9,432 nt of DNA from NCBI GenBank assembly GCA_025450135.1, contig JANWHZ010000010.1:1-9432 (forward strand), in the 5' to 3' direction. This document shows positions 1-6,553 of this stretch, one piece after another. Origin of the DNA: Candidatus Saccharimonadales bacterium (lineage in GTDB: Bacteria > Patescibacteriota > Saccharimonadia > Saccharimonadales > UBA4665). Made by a program: the position numbers and the translations under genes. The notes below the pieces were generated by a model that did no database searches, was not told the origin of the DNA, and saw only the letters and a list, made by a program, of their open reading frames with translations. Every line of letters begins with the position of its first letter. Position 1 is the stretch's first letter.

Positions 1-114
1 GAAAGGAGGAGTACAGATCAGAACGATCCCGACAATCTTTTTGCCGACTCAACTATTGAAAATAAAAGATGGCTAGAGCTAACACGCCGCTTTCTCAGGC
101 ATACAAAACACTGA
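1..114 (+). CDS. C-terminal end of an unidentified CDS (partial)
   Basis: Frame 1 is open from the left edge to a TGA at 112-114 and encodes 37 residues of a hydrophilic, charged tail ending WLELTRRFLRHTKH. The other two forward frames close earlier (near 57 and 74), so this is the longest frame entering from the left. Nothing in the tail identifies a family. It is called a gene end only because the frame runs off the edge and looks compositionally reasonable; it could be chance. Confidence 0.4.
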   Translation, partial: ERRSTDQNDPDNLFADSTIENKRWLELTRRFLRHTKH

Positions 115-341
115 TAATAATTGGGTACGTGCAACCTAAAGATACGGTATTCGTATGGCTAATCACCTAATAGCCATGTGCCACCAGTACTTAGGGCATC
201 TGCAAAAGTTGAGAAAACATTAAGAAATACCGCTCTCTAACAGGCGTGAAAGATCCGTGGATATACACGCATCTAATTCTCGAGATTTCGAAGAGTTTGT
301 ACTAACGTGAGCCATAAGCAGTTTTTGGTCAAGCCAGTTTA
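115..341. other. Intergenic stretch with one hairpin (152-180)
   Basis: I see no gene, tRNA or convincing promoter here. The one structured element is an inverted repeat: ATGGCTA at 155-161 pairs with TAGCCAT at 171-177 across a 9-base loop. One C-G and two G-U pairs can extend the stem outward to 152-180. It lies 38 bases after the stop at 114 and has no T run behind it, so it may be a weak terminator or an RNA processing structure for the gene to the left. The gene at 342-839 also ends here on the other strand, and I found no clear terminator for it. Confidence 0.3.
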
Positions 342-839
342 CTAGTACGGGCAAACACTGGTGACGGATTGCGAACTAATTGATTCAGAATCGGCCGTCA
401 GAGCATGCGTTTGCCAATACATCTTACTATCTTCGCTCTCATCAGCTGAACCAGGAAAGGCTGGGCAAGCAGGACCAATCCAGATATCCGTTAACTCGTA
501 ATTGCCATCGCTGTCCTTACGTAAAATGATACTCAGCTCGCTACTAGGTTCCATGGATCGGTTCTTTACAAAACGTAAGACGCCGCTCTGCTTTAATCGC
601 TGGGCGTAAAATATTACATCCTTATCCCTAGTCGCCACGATATTCGTGTTGCCGATCGTCCGACCTAGGTCATGCGTCACCTGCAGCGTCGGCTCGGTTA
701 GCTCAAGAGACTCTACGACACCTTTTGCCAAACTCACTAGATGGGGTTGCCGGCTGAAACAGCGCCCAGCGGCAGAATTAATAATCTTAGTATAGACCTG
801 GCAGTCATTCGCCGACACGCCGATGGCAAAACTGTACAT
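342..839 (-). CDS. Conserved-looking hypothetical protein, 165 aa
   Basis: I do not recognise a named domain. There is no signal peptide or membrane segment, so it is probably cytosolic. The N-terminal half (about 1-60) is mixed alpha/beta in character. The C-terminal half has features typical of a conserved core: a strand-like run around 102-121 (SIILRKDSDGNYELTDIWIG), then a Pro-rich turn PACPAFPG (123-130), an acidic stretch (133-137) and the segment YWQTHAL (141-147). From memory this C-terminal pattern recurs in hypothetical proteins of Saccharibacteria and some Gram-positives, but I cannot name a function. The ATG start is well supported by AAGGGGG at 845-851 on the minus strand, five bases upstream. 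The gene stands alone, divergent from the RRM gene. No strong promoter was found for it. Confidence 0.75.
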   Translation of the reverse strand: MYSFAIGVSANDCQVYTKIINSAAGRCFSRQPHLVSLAKGVVESLELTEPTLQVTHDLGRTIGNTNIVATRDKDVIFYAQRLKQSGVLRFVKNRSMEPSSELSIILRKDSDGNYELTDIWIGPACPAFPGSADESEDSKMYWQTHALTADSESISSQSVTSVCPY

Positions 840-902
840 ACTAGCCCCCTTACCTATGTAATCAGTATGCGCTCGTTACGGTAGATCACCTAATCACTCT
901 CT

Positions 903-932
903 CTGGCAAGGGTGGGTAAACTGTGCTATGCT
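903..932 (+). promoter_or_regulatory. Promoter of the RRM protein gene
   Basis: A -35-like CTGGCA (903-908, 4/6 to consensus) and an extended -10 TGC-TATGCT (-10 hexamer 927-932) are separated by 18 bases. The predicted start near 939 would give a leader of about 110 bases before the RRM start at 1051. Confidence 0.55.
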
Positions 933-982
933 TATAGGTAAGCAAGTAGTTACATACTCTTTCCGTTGTCATATCTAGCTAA

Positions 983-1029
983 AACTAATATTACTCGGCC
1001 GGAACAATGTGCCGCAGGCGATATTAGTT
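983..1029 (+). promoter_or_regulatory. 5'-leader hairpin just upstream of the RRM ribosome binding site
   Basis: AACTAATAT (983-991) is perfectly complementary to ATATTAGTT (1021-1029), giving a 9-bp AU-rich lower stem. Inside it CGGC (996-999) can pair with GCCG (1011-1014) around an 11-base loop. The structure ends five bases before the Shine-Dalgarno AAAGG (1035-1039). The position suggests control of ribosome access, for example temperature-dependent folding or autoregulation by the RNA-binding product. The function is inferred. The helicase leader has a similar element at 3440-3479. Confidence 0.5.
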
Positions 1030-1050
1030 AATAGAAAGGTTATTGTCTCT

Positions 1051-1362
1051 ATGGCAATGAAGTTATACGTAGGAAGCCTCGCCTACAGCGTCACCGACGA
1101 CAAGCTCAAAGAACTCTTTGAGTCACAAGGTAAAGTAGTTAGCGCAACTGTCATCAAGGACCGCGATAGCGGCCAGTCTAAGGGCTTCGGCTTCGTCGAA
1201 ATGGATGACGTCAAAGAAGGCCAAGCTGCAATTGCGGCGTTGAACGGCAAAGAACTTGATGGGCGCACTATCATGGTCAACCAGGCTCGTCCTCAAGAGA
1301 ACCGCTCATCATTCGGTGGCGGCAATCGTGGCGGTGGCTATGGTGGCGGACACCGGTATTAG
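1051..1362 (+). CDS. RRM-domain RNA-binding protein with Gly-rich tail
   Basis: This is a single RNA recognition motif protein of 103 aa. RNP2 is LYVGSL (5-10) and RNP1 is KGFGFVEM (44-51); the aromatic residues of RNP1 that stack on RNA bases are present. The beta-alpha-beta-beta-alpha-beta fold spans about 4-80, and a Gly-rich tail (89-100, with a GNRGGGYGGG run) follows. This is the layout of the small bacterial RRM proteins known from cyanobacteria, where many are cold-induced; a role as RNA chaperone is inferred. An upstream in-frame GTG at 1009 would add 14 residues that do not belong to the RRM and would lie within the leader hairpin. AAAGG at 1035-1039, eleven bases before ATG 1051, supports the start chosen (the ATG at 1057 is possible). 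The gene is monocistronic, with its own promoter and a terminator. Confidence 0.95.
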   Translation: MAMKLYVGSLAYSVTDDKLKELFESQGKVVSATVIKDRDSGQSKGFGFVEMDDVKEGQAAIAALNGKELDGRTIMVNQARPQENRSSFGGGNRGGGYGGGHRY

Positions 1363-1397
1363 ACGGAACTAAGGCTTAGCGTCTTAACCTTAGGCCA

Positions 1398-1425
1398 AAA
1401 GGGCTCCATGCAAATGGAGCCCTTT
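1398..1425 (+). terminator. Terminator hairpin after the RRM gene
   Basis: A perfect 12-bp stem, AAAGGGCTCCAT (1398-1409) with ATGGAGCCCTTT (1414-1425), encloses a GCAA loop of the GNRA type. It lies 36 bases after the stop codon. The only T residues are the three that close the stem, so it departs from the textbook stem plus U-tract. A smaller stem CTAAGG/CCTTAG (1369-1374 with 1388-1393) precedes it. Confidence 0.75.
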
Positions 1426-1557
1426 CGTAATATCAGCGGCTACAAAGAGTAACCACCAGCAGTTTAGGCATAGTAATAAGTTCAGAAAACGTAAAGAAGT
1501 AGACACGTCTCCAAGCTACGGGGTCCTAAATTACGGCCATAGCAAGGTCAGTGCGGG

Positions 1558-1586
1558 TAAACATCTAACGAACCGTTTGCTATCAT
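1558..1586 (+). promoter_or_regulatory. Promoter of the DHFR-like gene, placed for a leaderless mRNA
   Basis: A -35-like TAAACA (1558-1563, 4/6) and an extended -10 TGC-TATCAT (-10 hexamer 1581-1586) have a 17-base spacer. The seventh base after the -10 is the A of the ATG at 1593, so transcription probably begins at the start codon. No Shine-Dalgarno sequence is present. Confidence 0.6.
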
Positions 1587-1592
1587 GTTTGT

Positions 1593-2144
1593 ATGCGACA
1601 AATGTTTCTATTCATGATGATTACCCTCAATGGCTATTTTGAGGGCGAGAATCATGACATTTCTTGGCACAATGTAGACGCAGAGTTCGATAGGTTTGCT
1701 AACGCTCAACTCGACGAAACAGACACCCTTGTGTTTGGCCACACTACATACGATCTTATGGCCAACTTCTGGGCAACTCCCGAAGGAGTGGAGGCAGCTC
1801 CTGACACTGCTAGCCGCATGAATTCACTCGACAAGATTGTGTTCTCTCGTACACCGTTTACACCTACTTGGGGGCCCATAACTGCTTATACAGACATACG
1901 GAAGCTAAAAGATATCAAGCAACAGCCAGGCAAGTCTATGGCAGTTTTGGGAAGCTCAAATTTATCGGTTTCTTTGTTGCAAGCTGGCCTTATAGACGAG
2001 ATACGCATTATGATCAACCCGGTTGTATTAGGTAGGGGTAATCCTCTGTTTGCCGGCATAGAAAGCAACCGCACATTTAGCTTCACAGATTCTCGCAGTT
2101 TCGCTAATGGAAATGTTCTCCTGCGGTACAGAACCAAAGCGTAA
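1593..2144 (+). CDS. Dihydrofolate-reductase-family protein (RibD C-terminal-like)
   Basis: This 183-aa cytosolic oxidoreductase-like protein has the DHFR/RibD-C fold. It resembles the YwjB/YyaP-type proteins rather than the housekeeping folA enzyme. Visible signatures are the N-terminal strand and turn MITLNGYFEG (9-18), an early Trp (W25), VFGHTTYDLM (47-56) matching the family GRxTY block but with His for Arg, FSRT (84-87), the nucleotide-binding turn VLGSSNLS (118-125), and the closing block GLIDEIRIMINPVVLGRGNP (132-151). NADPH-dependent reduction is expected from the family; the substrate is unknown. The N-terminus matches the family so closely that the ATG at 1593 is secure, yet an extended -10 sits only six bases upstream, so the mRNA is probably leaderless. 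It converges on the helicase gene. Confidence 0.9.
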   Translation: MRQMFLFMMITLNGYFEGENHDISWHNVDAEFDRFANAQLDETDTLVFGHTTYDLMANFWATPEGVEAAPDTASRMNSLDKIVFSRTPFTPTWGPITAYTDIRKLKDIKQQPGKSMAVLGSSNLSVSLLQAGLIDEIRIMINPVVLGRGNPLFAGIESNRTFSFTDSRSFANGNVLLRYRTKA

Positions 2145-2234
2145 ACAGCTTTAGCGAATGAGAGCAGTAAGCAACTCAAAATCTTTTACTTAAGATGCAC
2201 TCTAAATTGGGATAGTCCAGCAAACGTCGACTAG

Positions 2235-3419
2235 CTAAGATTCAATAAAAGTAACAGCAAAGCCTTGTTTGCCAGCACGGCCTGTGCGACCAATACGGTG
2301 CACATAATCATCGTAGGTCTTGGGCGTCGAAAAGTTAATGACGTGCGTTATGTCGCTGACATCAATACCGCGTGCGGCCACATCCGTTGCCACAAGAATC
2401 ATTGTCTCGTTGGCTTTGAACTTATTCAGTGCACGCTGTCGCTGGCCCTGTGTCTTACCACCATGTATGGCATCCGCCTGAAAGCCACGAGCTTGCAGTT
2501 CTTTGCTAAGTCGCTCTACGCTATGCTGCATATCATCAAAGATGAGCGTTTTTGGAGCCTTAAGCAGCAAATCATGTAGACGATTTAGCCGATCAGCTTT
2601 ATCGGTGTACGATATAACTGTTTGCTCAACCATATCGGCCGTTTCGCCTGTTTTAACGGAGATAGTCACCGGATCTCGCGAAAAGTCGCGAATCAGACTG
2701 TTGACCTTTGCATCGATCGTAGCAGTAAAGAAGAAGGACTGGCGCGAAGCAGGCATGGTGCCAACGATGGAGCGTATGTCACCAACGAATCCCATATCAA
2801 GCATGCGGTCTACTTCATCCAACACAAGCATGGAGAAGCGCGAAAGGTCGAGGCTGCCACGCTGCATATGGTCTTTGACACGTCCTGGCGTTCCAATAAC
2901 GATCGAGGGGCGAGCCCGGAGGTCTCTGAGCTGAGTGCCCATTGACGATCCACCGATTAGCAGTGCGCCATATAGTCCGCTCCCTTTAGCGAGTGACTTA
3001 CACTCCTCTTCAATTTGGCTGGCTAGCTCACGAGTAGGAGCAAGAATGAGCACATGTGCCGAACGATCAGCCATCAACGACTGCAAGACAGGCACCGCAA
3101 AAGCAAGTGTTTTACCCGTGCCTGTATTAGCAATGCCAATGATATCGCGGCCAGCCAGGCCTTCTGGGATCGCCTGATCCTGAATCGGTGATGGTGTTGT
3201 AAAACCCTTCGTTTGGATATTCGTCTGCAAAATTGTGTTGACTTTGAAGTCTGAAAAGGTATGAAGCGGTACGTATGCCTCAGCTTGTTGAAAGCTAGCC
3301 GATTTTACAAACCGAGTCGGATTAATATAATCCTTGCCGCCCCGTTTAGCTTGAGTGTGTGCAGCACGCTTATGCCGCGCCGCTTGAGGTCGCCCAATAC
3401 CTCGATAAAGATAAGACAT
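2235..3419 (-). CDS. DEAD-box ATP-dependent RNA helicase
   Basis: A cytosolic RNA-unwinding ATPase of 394 aa. A basic N-terminal extension (about 1-50) precedes two RecA-like domains. Motifs in order: Q motif GFTTPSPIQ (72-80), motif I ANTGTGKT (97-104), Ia APTREL (127-132), GG (156-157), Ib TPGR (177-180), II DEVD (201-204), III TAT (232-234), V ATDVAARGIDV (344-354) and VI HRIGRTGR (374-381). Motif II is DEVD, not DEAD, and motif III is TAT, not SAT; both keep the catalytic acid residues and are tolerated in the family. The protein stops 13 residues after motif VI, with no C-terminal tail, so the extra RNA-binding region found in CsdA/DeaD is absent. AAAGGA at 3426-3431 supports the ATG. 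An extended -10 at 3517-3525 implies a leader of about 91 bases with a hairpin, as seen in cold-responsive genes. Confidence 0.95.
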   Translation of the reverse strand: MSYLYRGIGRPQAARHKRAAHTQAKRGGKDYINPTRFVKSASFQQAEAYVPLHTFSDFKVNTILQTNIQTKGFTTPSPIQDQAIPEGLAGRDIIGIANTGTGKTLAFAVPVLQSLMADRSAHVLILAPTRELASQIEEECKSLAKGSGLYGALLIGGSSMGTQLRDLRARPSIVIGTPGRVKDHMQRGSLDLSRFSMLVLDEVDRMLDMGFVGDIRSIVGTMPASRQSFFFTATIDAKVNSLIRDFSRDPVTISVKTGETADMVEQTVISYTDKADRLNRLHDLLLKAPKTLIFDDMQHSVERLSKELQARGFQADAIHGGKTQGQRQRALNKFKANETMILVATDVAARGIDVSDITHVINFSTPKTYDDYVHRIGRTGRAGKQGFAVTFIES

Positions 3420-3439
3420 TTATGGTCCTTTGTTTACTA

Positions 3440-3479
3440 GTTATTACTTACGATTGTTGCCAATGAATCGAGTAATAAC
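3440..3479 (-). promoter_or_regulatory. 5'-leader hairpin upstream of the helicase ribosome binding site
   Basis: On the minus strand GTTATTACT (3479-3471) pairs perfectly with AGTAATAAC (3448-3440), a 9-bp AU-rich lower stem. Directly above it, CGATT (3470-3466) pairs with AATCG (3455-3451) across a two-base bulge, leaving a 10-base loop. The structure ends eight bases before the Shine-Dalgarno AAAGGA. The geometry matches the RRM leader hairpin at 983-1029. A regulatory role in translation is inferred. Confidence 0.55.
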
Positions 3480-3516
3480 GAGCTAGACCCGGATCATTAA
3501 AAAACAACTTAGTTCT

Positions 3517-3545
3517 ATAATAGCATACTCAGATCCAAACTGCAA
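3517..3545 (-). promoter_or_regulatory. Promoter of the helicase gene
   Basis: On the minus strand an extended -10 TGC-TATTAT (hexamer 3522-3517) follows TTGCAG (3545-3540) with a 17-base spacer. The predicted start is an A at about 3510, giving a 91-base leader. Confidence 0.6.
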
Positions 3546-3613
3546 AGCACTAGCAATTCCGAGATAGCCGTCAGCAAGTAATAAGATGGATTAGCAGTTT
3601 TGTATGTGTCATC

Positions 3614-3639
3614 TTCTACTTAAAAAATCTTAAGTAGAA
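3614..3639 (-). terminator. AT-rich hairpin overlapping the stop codon of the 53-aa gene
   Basis: TTCTACTTAA (3614-3623) and TTAAGTAGAA (3630-3639) form a perfect 10-bp stem with a 6-base loop. On the minus strand the stem begins in the last codons of the small membrane protein and includes its TAG. A T run lies inside the loop and stem rather than after it, so termination is uncertain. The stem might instead protect the 3' end. Confidence 0.35.
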
Positions 3640-3777
3640 TGCAATAAAAATAAGCACGGTTCCTACATTCGAAAGTAGTCTCTCCCAGAAACGATCCCTG
3701 AAGAATAGCAGATCTGTTGCAACCACAGTCGCCATCATGACTAACACGAAAATTACGAGAGTCATTTGCTTATTCAT
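3616..3777 (-). CDS. Small two-helix membrane protein, 53 aa
   Basis: The product begins MNKQM and has two hydrophobic segments (about 5-21 and 34-50). A short charged loop with RDRFWERL lies between them, so a hairpin topology in the cytoplasmic membrane is likely. I know no function for it. An upstream in-frame ATG at 3822 would give 68 aa, but that codon overlaps the predicted -35 box and the extra residues are not hydrophobic-signal-like. The start at 3777 has AAGGGA with good spacing and lies 11 bases after the predicted transcript start. It is transcribed alone, between the helicase and the lysyltransferase operon. Confidence 0.75.
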   Translation of the reverse strand: MNKQMTLVIFVLVMMATVVATDLLFFRDRFWERLLSNVGTVLIFIAFYLRFFK

Positions 3778-3794
3778 ATCGATCCCTTGTTTAA

Positions 3795-3822
3795 ATATTA
3801 GCACGCAACTGTCTGAGATCAA
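3795..3822 (-). promoter_or_regulatory. Promoter of the 53-aa membrane protein gene
   Basis: On the minus strand TTGATC (3822-3817, 4/6) and extended -10 TGC-TAATAT (hexamer 3800-3795) are 16 bases apart. The predicted start near 3788 puts the Shine-Dalgarno AAGGGA at the very 5' end of the mRNA, and this decides the shorter start at 3777. Confidence 0.6.
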
Positions 3823-3856
3823 GCAGCTCTAGCAAGAACAAGGCGGGGTATAATTC

Positions 3857-3875
3857 CAACGCCGGCTGGCCGTTG
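3857..3875 (-). terminator. Possible terminator hairpin after the lysyltransferase gene
   Basis: CAACG (3857-3861) pairs with CGTTG (3871-3875), with two further C-G pairs inside past a bulge. It lies just after the TGA of the lysyltransferase gene. There is no T tract on the minus strand, only GGAATTATA, so the call is weak. Confidence 0.3.
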
Positions 3876-3878
3876 TAC

Positions 3879-6080
3879 TCATGTGCCATCAAATGCCATA
3901 ACTTGCTCAATTGCAATTGCAGTGCTCGCTAAATCGGCGATATCCCCATCATAGGCTAAGAAGTTTGGTACCCACTCCGGGTCAAACTTGCGCTTGAACT
4001 GTTCGAGACCAGCTGATGAAAACTTTCTCGCGGTCATAACCCTAGCTATTGAGACGAGGGAGCTCTCTGTAATTGCAAACGGCACAAACCCAAGATCGAA
4101 TTTTCGAAAACGCGCTCGATTATCGAGCATAACGGAATATAAGAGATACGCCATTGCATCAGATTCTGGTATGGAACGCAACAAGTCGACAGTCAATATG
4201 CTTTCGTCGCAAAATGCCGGTAATTGATTAGTAAATGCTACGACACGCCCGCCCCCATCAGCCAGATAGTGGATGGTGCACTGCTGCAGATAATTAGTAT
4301 CAAAATATCCTAGTGCGAAGCTATGTTCTTGTCGGCCATTTTCAGCGAGCCATCTATCTGACACGTCCTTCAGCTCATCCAGTAACGCTGACGCGTGAGG
4401 GGCGTTCGATATACGGTATACGTAGCCGCTTTTAGCAGATTTATTAAGCCGCCAACGCCACCACTTATTTTTGGCTGTCTCATCTAGAAACTTCTTGATA
4501 TCCACCACGGCACTCGCGCCGATCTGCGCACAACGAAGCTCGGCTTGCTGATATAGTGTTAGGCTTTTAGCAGATATTGGCAGGTAGCAGACAGTCTGGC
4601 GATGCTCGCGAACCCATGACGTGAAGTTCGTGACGAGCTCAGCTCGGCGAGGCCCAATCGGGTCAGCGACTACGAAGACATGTGAACCAACTGTTTTATA
4701 CGCGACAAAGCCCGTACCAGCCTGATTCCAGTAGTACATTTTATCGGCAGGCCAAAGTTTAAAATAATCCTCGGTTGAGTTGCTGTATTTCTGCAGTGCT
4801 TTCCGAGCAGCATGTGTATCACGCTCTCCGCGAGGTATACGATATGGACGAAAAAGCACCCAGAGTACTGCTATTGTGCTGGCGAAAATGAAAACCGAGA
4901 TACTTTGAGCCAAGAGAATACTACTTCGCTCGTGGCGTGGAAACGGCGCATCAAGCAGCACATAGGTAGGCAAGTGATCGATAGCACGCTCTGTAATCAC
5001 GCCCAAACGACTGGTGCTATCGAGCAACAACAGGGCCACACTACTCGCCGTAAAAAGGCCAGCAATCAAAAATAGTTGGTCACGAAGCCGCAGACGCCAT
5101 GAGGTGACAATCGTGCCGCGGCTAAAATCATCACGCAGTACAAACAGAGCAATAAAGGTTAGGACATAAAAGAGTAGCAGGGGAGCGCTGGGCGAAATAA
5201 TTGCATACTTTAAAGCTTCAATGCCGCTTAGGAACAAGAATATTTGGCGTGCTCGCTTTTCGCCACGCGCCAAGTGTCTACTCAAGTAAAGCATAACAAC
5301 GCCAACAATAATGCCATGTTGGGCAAGCCATTCATTGTCGCTGGCAAAATACACCCCTTGGATATGCCCAAGCAGGTTGATATGCGCCAGGCTAATGACA
5401 ATTGCGGCAACACCGTTAAAGAACGCCCAGAATGCCACCGCACTTGTAACAAGTCGGCGCTCTTCCTTCGGGGTCCGATAGTTCGCCGGAGCTATTAGGT
5501 CGCGGCAGAACCACGCCACCCATATAATCAGTGTCGTTTCATAGATATATTGAGCGATAGATACAAATACATCACTACCCGTAAGTTGCACTACAACCAG
5601 AGCAATAAATATGACCTGAATCGCACTGAAGCTGATTGATGCAACCTTTCCGCGTTTTAGCACGTCGTAAATTGCAAGAACCAGAAAAACGAGCGTGGTT
5701 ACTATCGTTTCAAGATTGTGGAGAATAAAATCGGTAGACATGTACTGATGGCAGGTATGGCCAACCTGATGGCACGACGTTACCAAAACAGGGTCAGCAA
5801 ACAAGCAGACACTAGCAAGCAGGAGCAGTAGACCGAGTAGCTTTCGGCGACGCTGAAGTTGGGTCGTCGCATACAACGCCAGCATAATTGCAGCCAGTAA
5901 ATCTCCCATACGAAACAACCAAGAGTACGGCTGCATGGCAGTTTCGTAGTCGCTGATTAGGCTCGAAGCAGGAGAGAGCCCACCATTAAGGTACGGCGCC
6001 CAGAGCCAGGTAGTTCCTAGGAGTAAAAAGCAGATTTGCCACGCCAACATGATTCGGCGACGCGTAAAGTCGATTAACAC
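3879..6080 (-). CDS. Membrane protein with DUF2156 phosphatidylglycerol lysyltransferase-like domain
   Basis: A 733-aa integral membrane protein. About 11-12 hydrophobic segments fill residues 10-410. The first block (about 10-190, with SDYETAMQPYSWLFRMGD at 43-60 and a His/Cys-rich GHTCHQ loop) looks like DUF998. A soluble C-terminal domain (about 420-733) matches DUF2156, the double-GNAT-fold transferase of MprF/LysX-type enzymes: VFVVADPIGP (468-477), QIGASAVVDIKKFL (519-532), the basic WRWRLNK block (541-547), ENGRQEHSFALGYFD (580-594) and FKRKFDPEWVPNFLAY (695-710). These enzymes move an aminoacyl group from tRNA to phosphatidylglycerol, lowering surface negative charge. The exact amino acid and acceptor are not visible, and no lysyl-tRNA synthetase domain is fused. 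The GTG start at 6080 has no Shine-Dalgarno; an ATG at 6050 is the alternative. It is the last gene of a likely operon, 19 bases after the DUF4396 stop. Confidence 0.85.
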   Translation of the reverse strand: MLIDFTRRRIMLAWQICFLLLGTTWLWAPYLNGGLSPASSLISDYETAMQPYSWLFRMGDLLAAIMLALYATTQLQRRRKLLGLLLLLASVCLFADPVLVTSCHQVGHTCHQYMSTDFILHNLETIVTTLVFLVLAIYDVLKRGKVASISFSAIQVIFIALVVVQLTGSDVFVSIAQYIYETTLIIWVAWFCRDLIAPANYRTPKEERRLVTSAVAFWAFFNGVAAIVISLAHINLLGHIQGVYFASDNEWLAQHGIIVGVVMLYLSRHLARGEKRARQIFLFLSGIEALKYAIISPSAPLLLFYVLTFIALFVLRDDFSRGTIVTSWRLRLRDQLFLIAGLFTASSVALLLLDSTSRLGVITERAIDHLPTYVLLDAPFPRHERSSILLAQSISVFIFASTIAVLWVLFRPYRIPRGERDTHAARKALQKYSNSTEDYFKLWPADKMYYWNQAGTGFVAYKTVGSHVFVVADPIGPRRAELVTNFTSWVREHRQTVCYLPISAKSLTLYQQAELRCAQIGASAVVDIKKFLDETAKNKWWRWRLNKSAKSGYVYRISNAPHASALLDELKDVSDRWLAENGRQEHSFALGYFDTNYLQQCTIHYLADGGGRVVAFTNQLPAFCDESILTVDLLRSIPESDAMAYLLYSVMLDNRARFRKFDLGFVPFAITESSLVSIARVMTARKFSSAGLEQFKRKFDPEWVPNFLAYDGDIADLASTAIAIEQVMAFDGT

Positions 6081-6086
6081 ATACTT

Positions 6087-6115
6087 ATTCTAGCGTATTT
6101 CAGTGATGATGCTGA
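6087..6115 (-). promoter_or_regulatory. Weak candidate promoter before the lysyltransferase gene
   Basis: On the minus strand TAGAAT (6092-6087) lies six bases before GTG 6080, with TCAGCA (6115-6110, 3/6) 17 bases upstream inside the end of the DUF4396 gene. The -10 has no TGN extension. It would give a leaderless mRNA starting on the G of GTG. Read-through from the upstream gene is equally likely. Confidence 0.3.
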
Positions 6116-6537
6116 CGAGGGTGGCTACTGATCATATAACGGTTGACCAATACAGTAAGGACAAATGCAATGGATAGGGAGAGAGCAAGCCCCCACCAAA
6201 ATCGGGGCATAAGCGGCGTCACCATCAAGGCGTTGGGAATAATAAGCTCCATTGCGCTGTCCACCGCCTCCATGGTCGTGATTGATACCGTATCAGTAGC
6301 GGCAGTAATCTTGAACGCCTCTTTCGCGGTTTGTGCGTGACGGCGAACACCGCGGTACGTCAGATAATATCCGAACGCAAAGGCCAGTATAATTGCCAGC
6401 GAAAGTCGCCCGATACGTCCCCAGCCGAATGCCGCGGCAATAAGCATACCTACGATTTCACCCGTACCGCACCCTATGAGGCAGTGAACAGTGTGCTGTA
6501 TAGCCCGACGCGTCGTTGGATCATCAGTATATTTCAT
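6100..6537 (-). CDS. DUF4396-like small membrane protein
   Basis: A 145-aa membrane protein with about three to four hydrophobic segments (about 14-38, 44-60, 95-108 and 113-132). It carries family-type signatures of DUF4396: HCLIGCGTGEIVGM (18-31) in the first helix and a helical ATDTVSITTMEAVDS (80-94) block. No biochemical role is established to my knowledge. The HC-x3-C pattern together with a His-rich C-terminus (SSHPRQHHH) makes a metal link plausible, but this is inference. A TTG at 6552 could add five residues, but GTGGGA placed seven bases before ATG 6537 supports this start. The preceding 31-aa gene stops 16 bases upstream and the lysyltransferase starts 19 bases downstream, so the three probably share a transcript. 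Confidence 0.8.
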   Translation of the reverse strand: MKYTDDPTTRRAIQHTVHCLIGCGTGEIVGMLIAAAFGWGRIGRLSLAIILAFAFGYYLTYRGVRRHAQTAKEAFKITAATDTVSITTMEAVDSAMELIIPNALMVTPLMPRFWWGLALSLSIAFVLTVLVNRYMISSHPRQHHH

Positions 6538-6553
6538 GCATGCATCCCACAAG

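Noticed and set aside
155..223. A 22-codon frame beginning MANHLIAMCH on the plus strand.
   Set aside because: It has no Shine-Dalgarno and no convincing -10 at leaderless distance, and its first codons form one arm of the hairpin at 152-180.
1009..1050. Upstream GTG start for the RRM protein.
   Set aside because: It lies in the leader hairpin, lacks a ribosome binding site and adds residues outside the RRM; AAAGG points to ATG 1051.
2181..2196. ATCTT/AAGAT inverted repeat between the converging DHFR-like and helicase genes.
   Set aside because: Only five AT-rich pairs, too weak to call a terminator.
2503..3177. Open frames on the plus strand opposite the helicase, and similar antisense frames opposite the RRM, lysyltransferase and UbiA-like genes.
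   Set aside because: They mirror well-recognised genes, show no family signatures and have low-complexity Ser/Arg-rich composition typical of shadow frames.
3778..3822. Longer start (ATG 3822) for the 53-aa membrane protein.
   Set aside because: The codon overlaps the predicted -35 box and the predicted transcript begins downstream of it.
3849..3854. TATAAT on the plus strand after the lysyltransferase stop.
   Set aside because: It has no TGN extension or -35 and would only read antisense into the lysyltransferase; no plus-strand gene follows.
6538..6552. TTG start at 6552 for the DUF4396 protein.
   Set aside because: ATG 6537 has GTGGGA at good spacing; the extra five residues contain that site.
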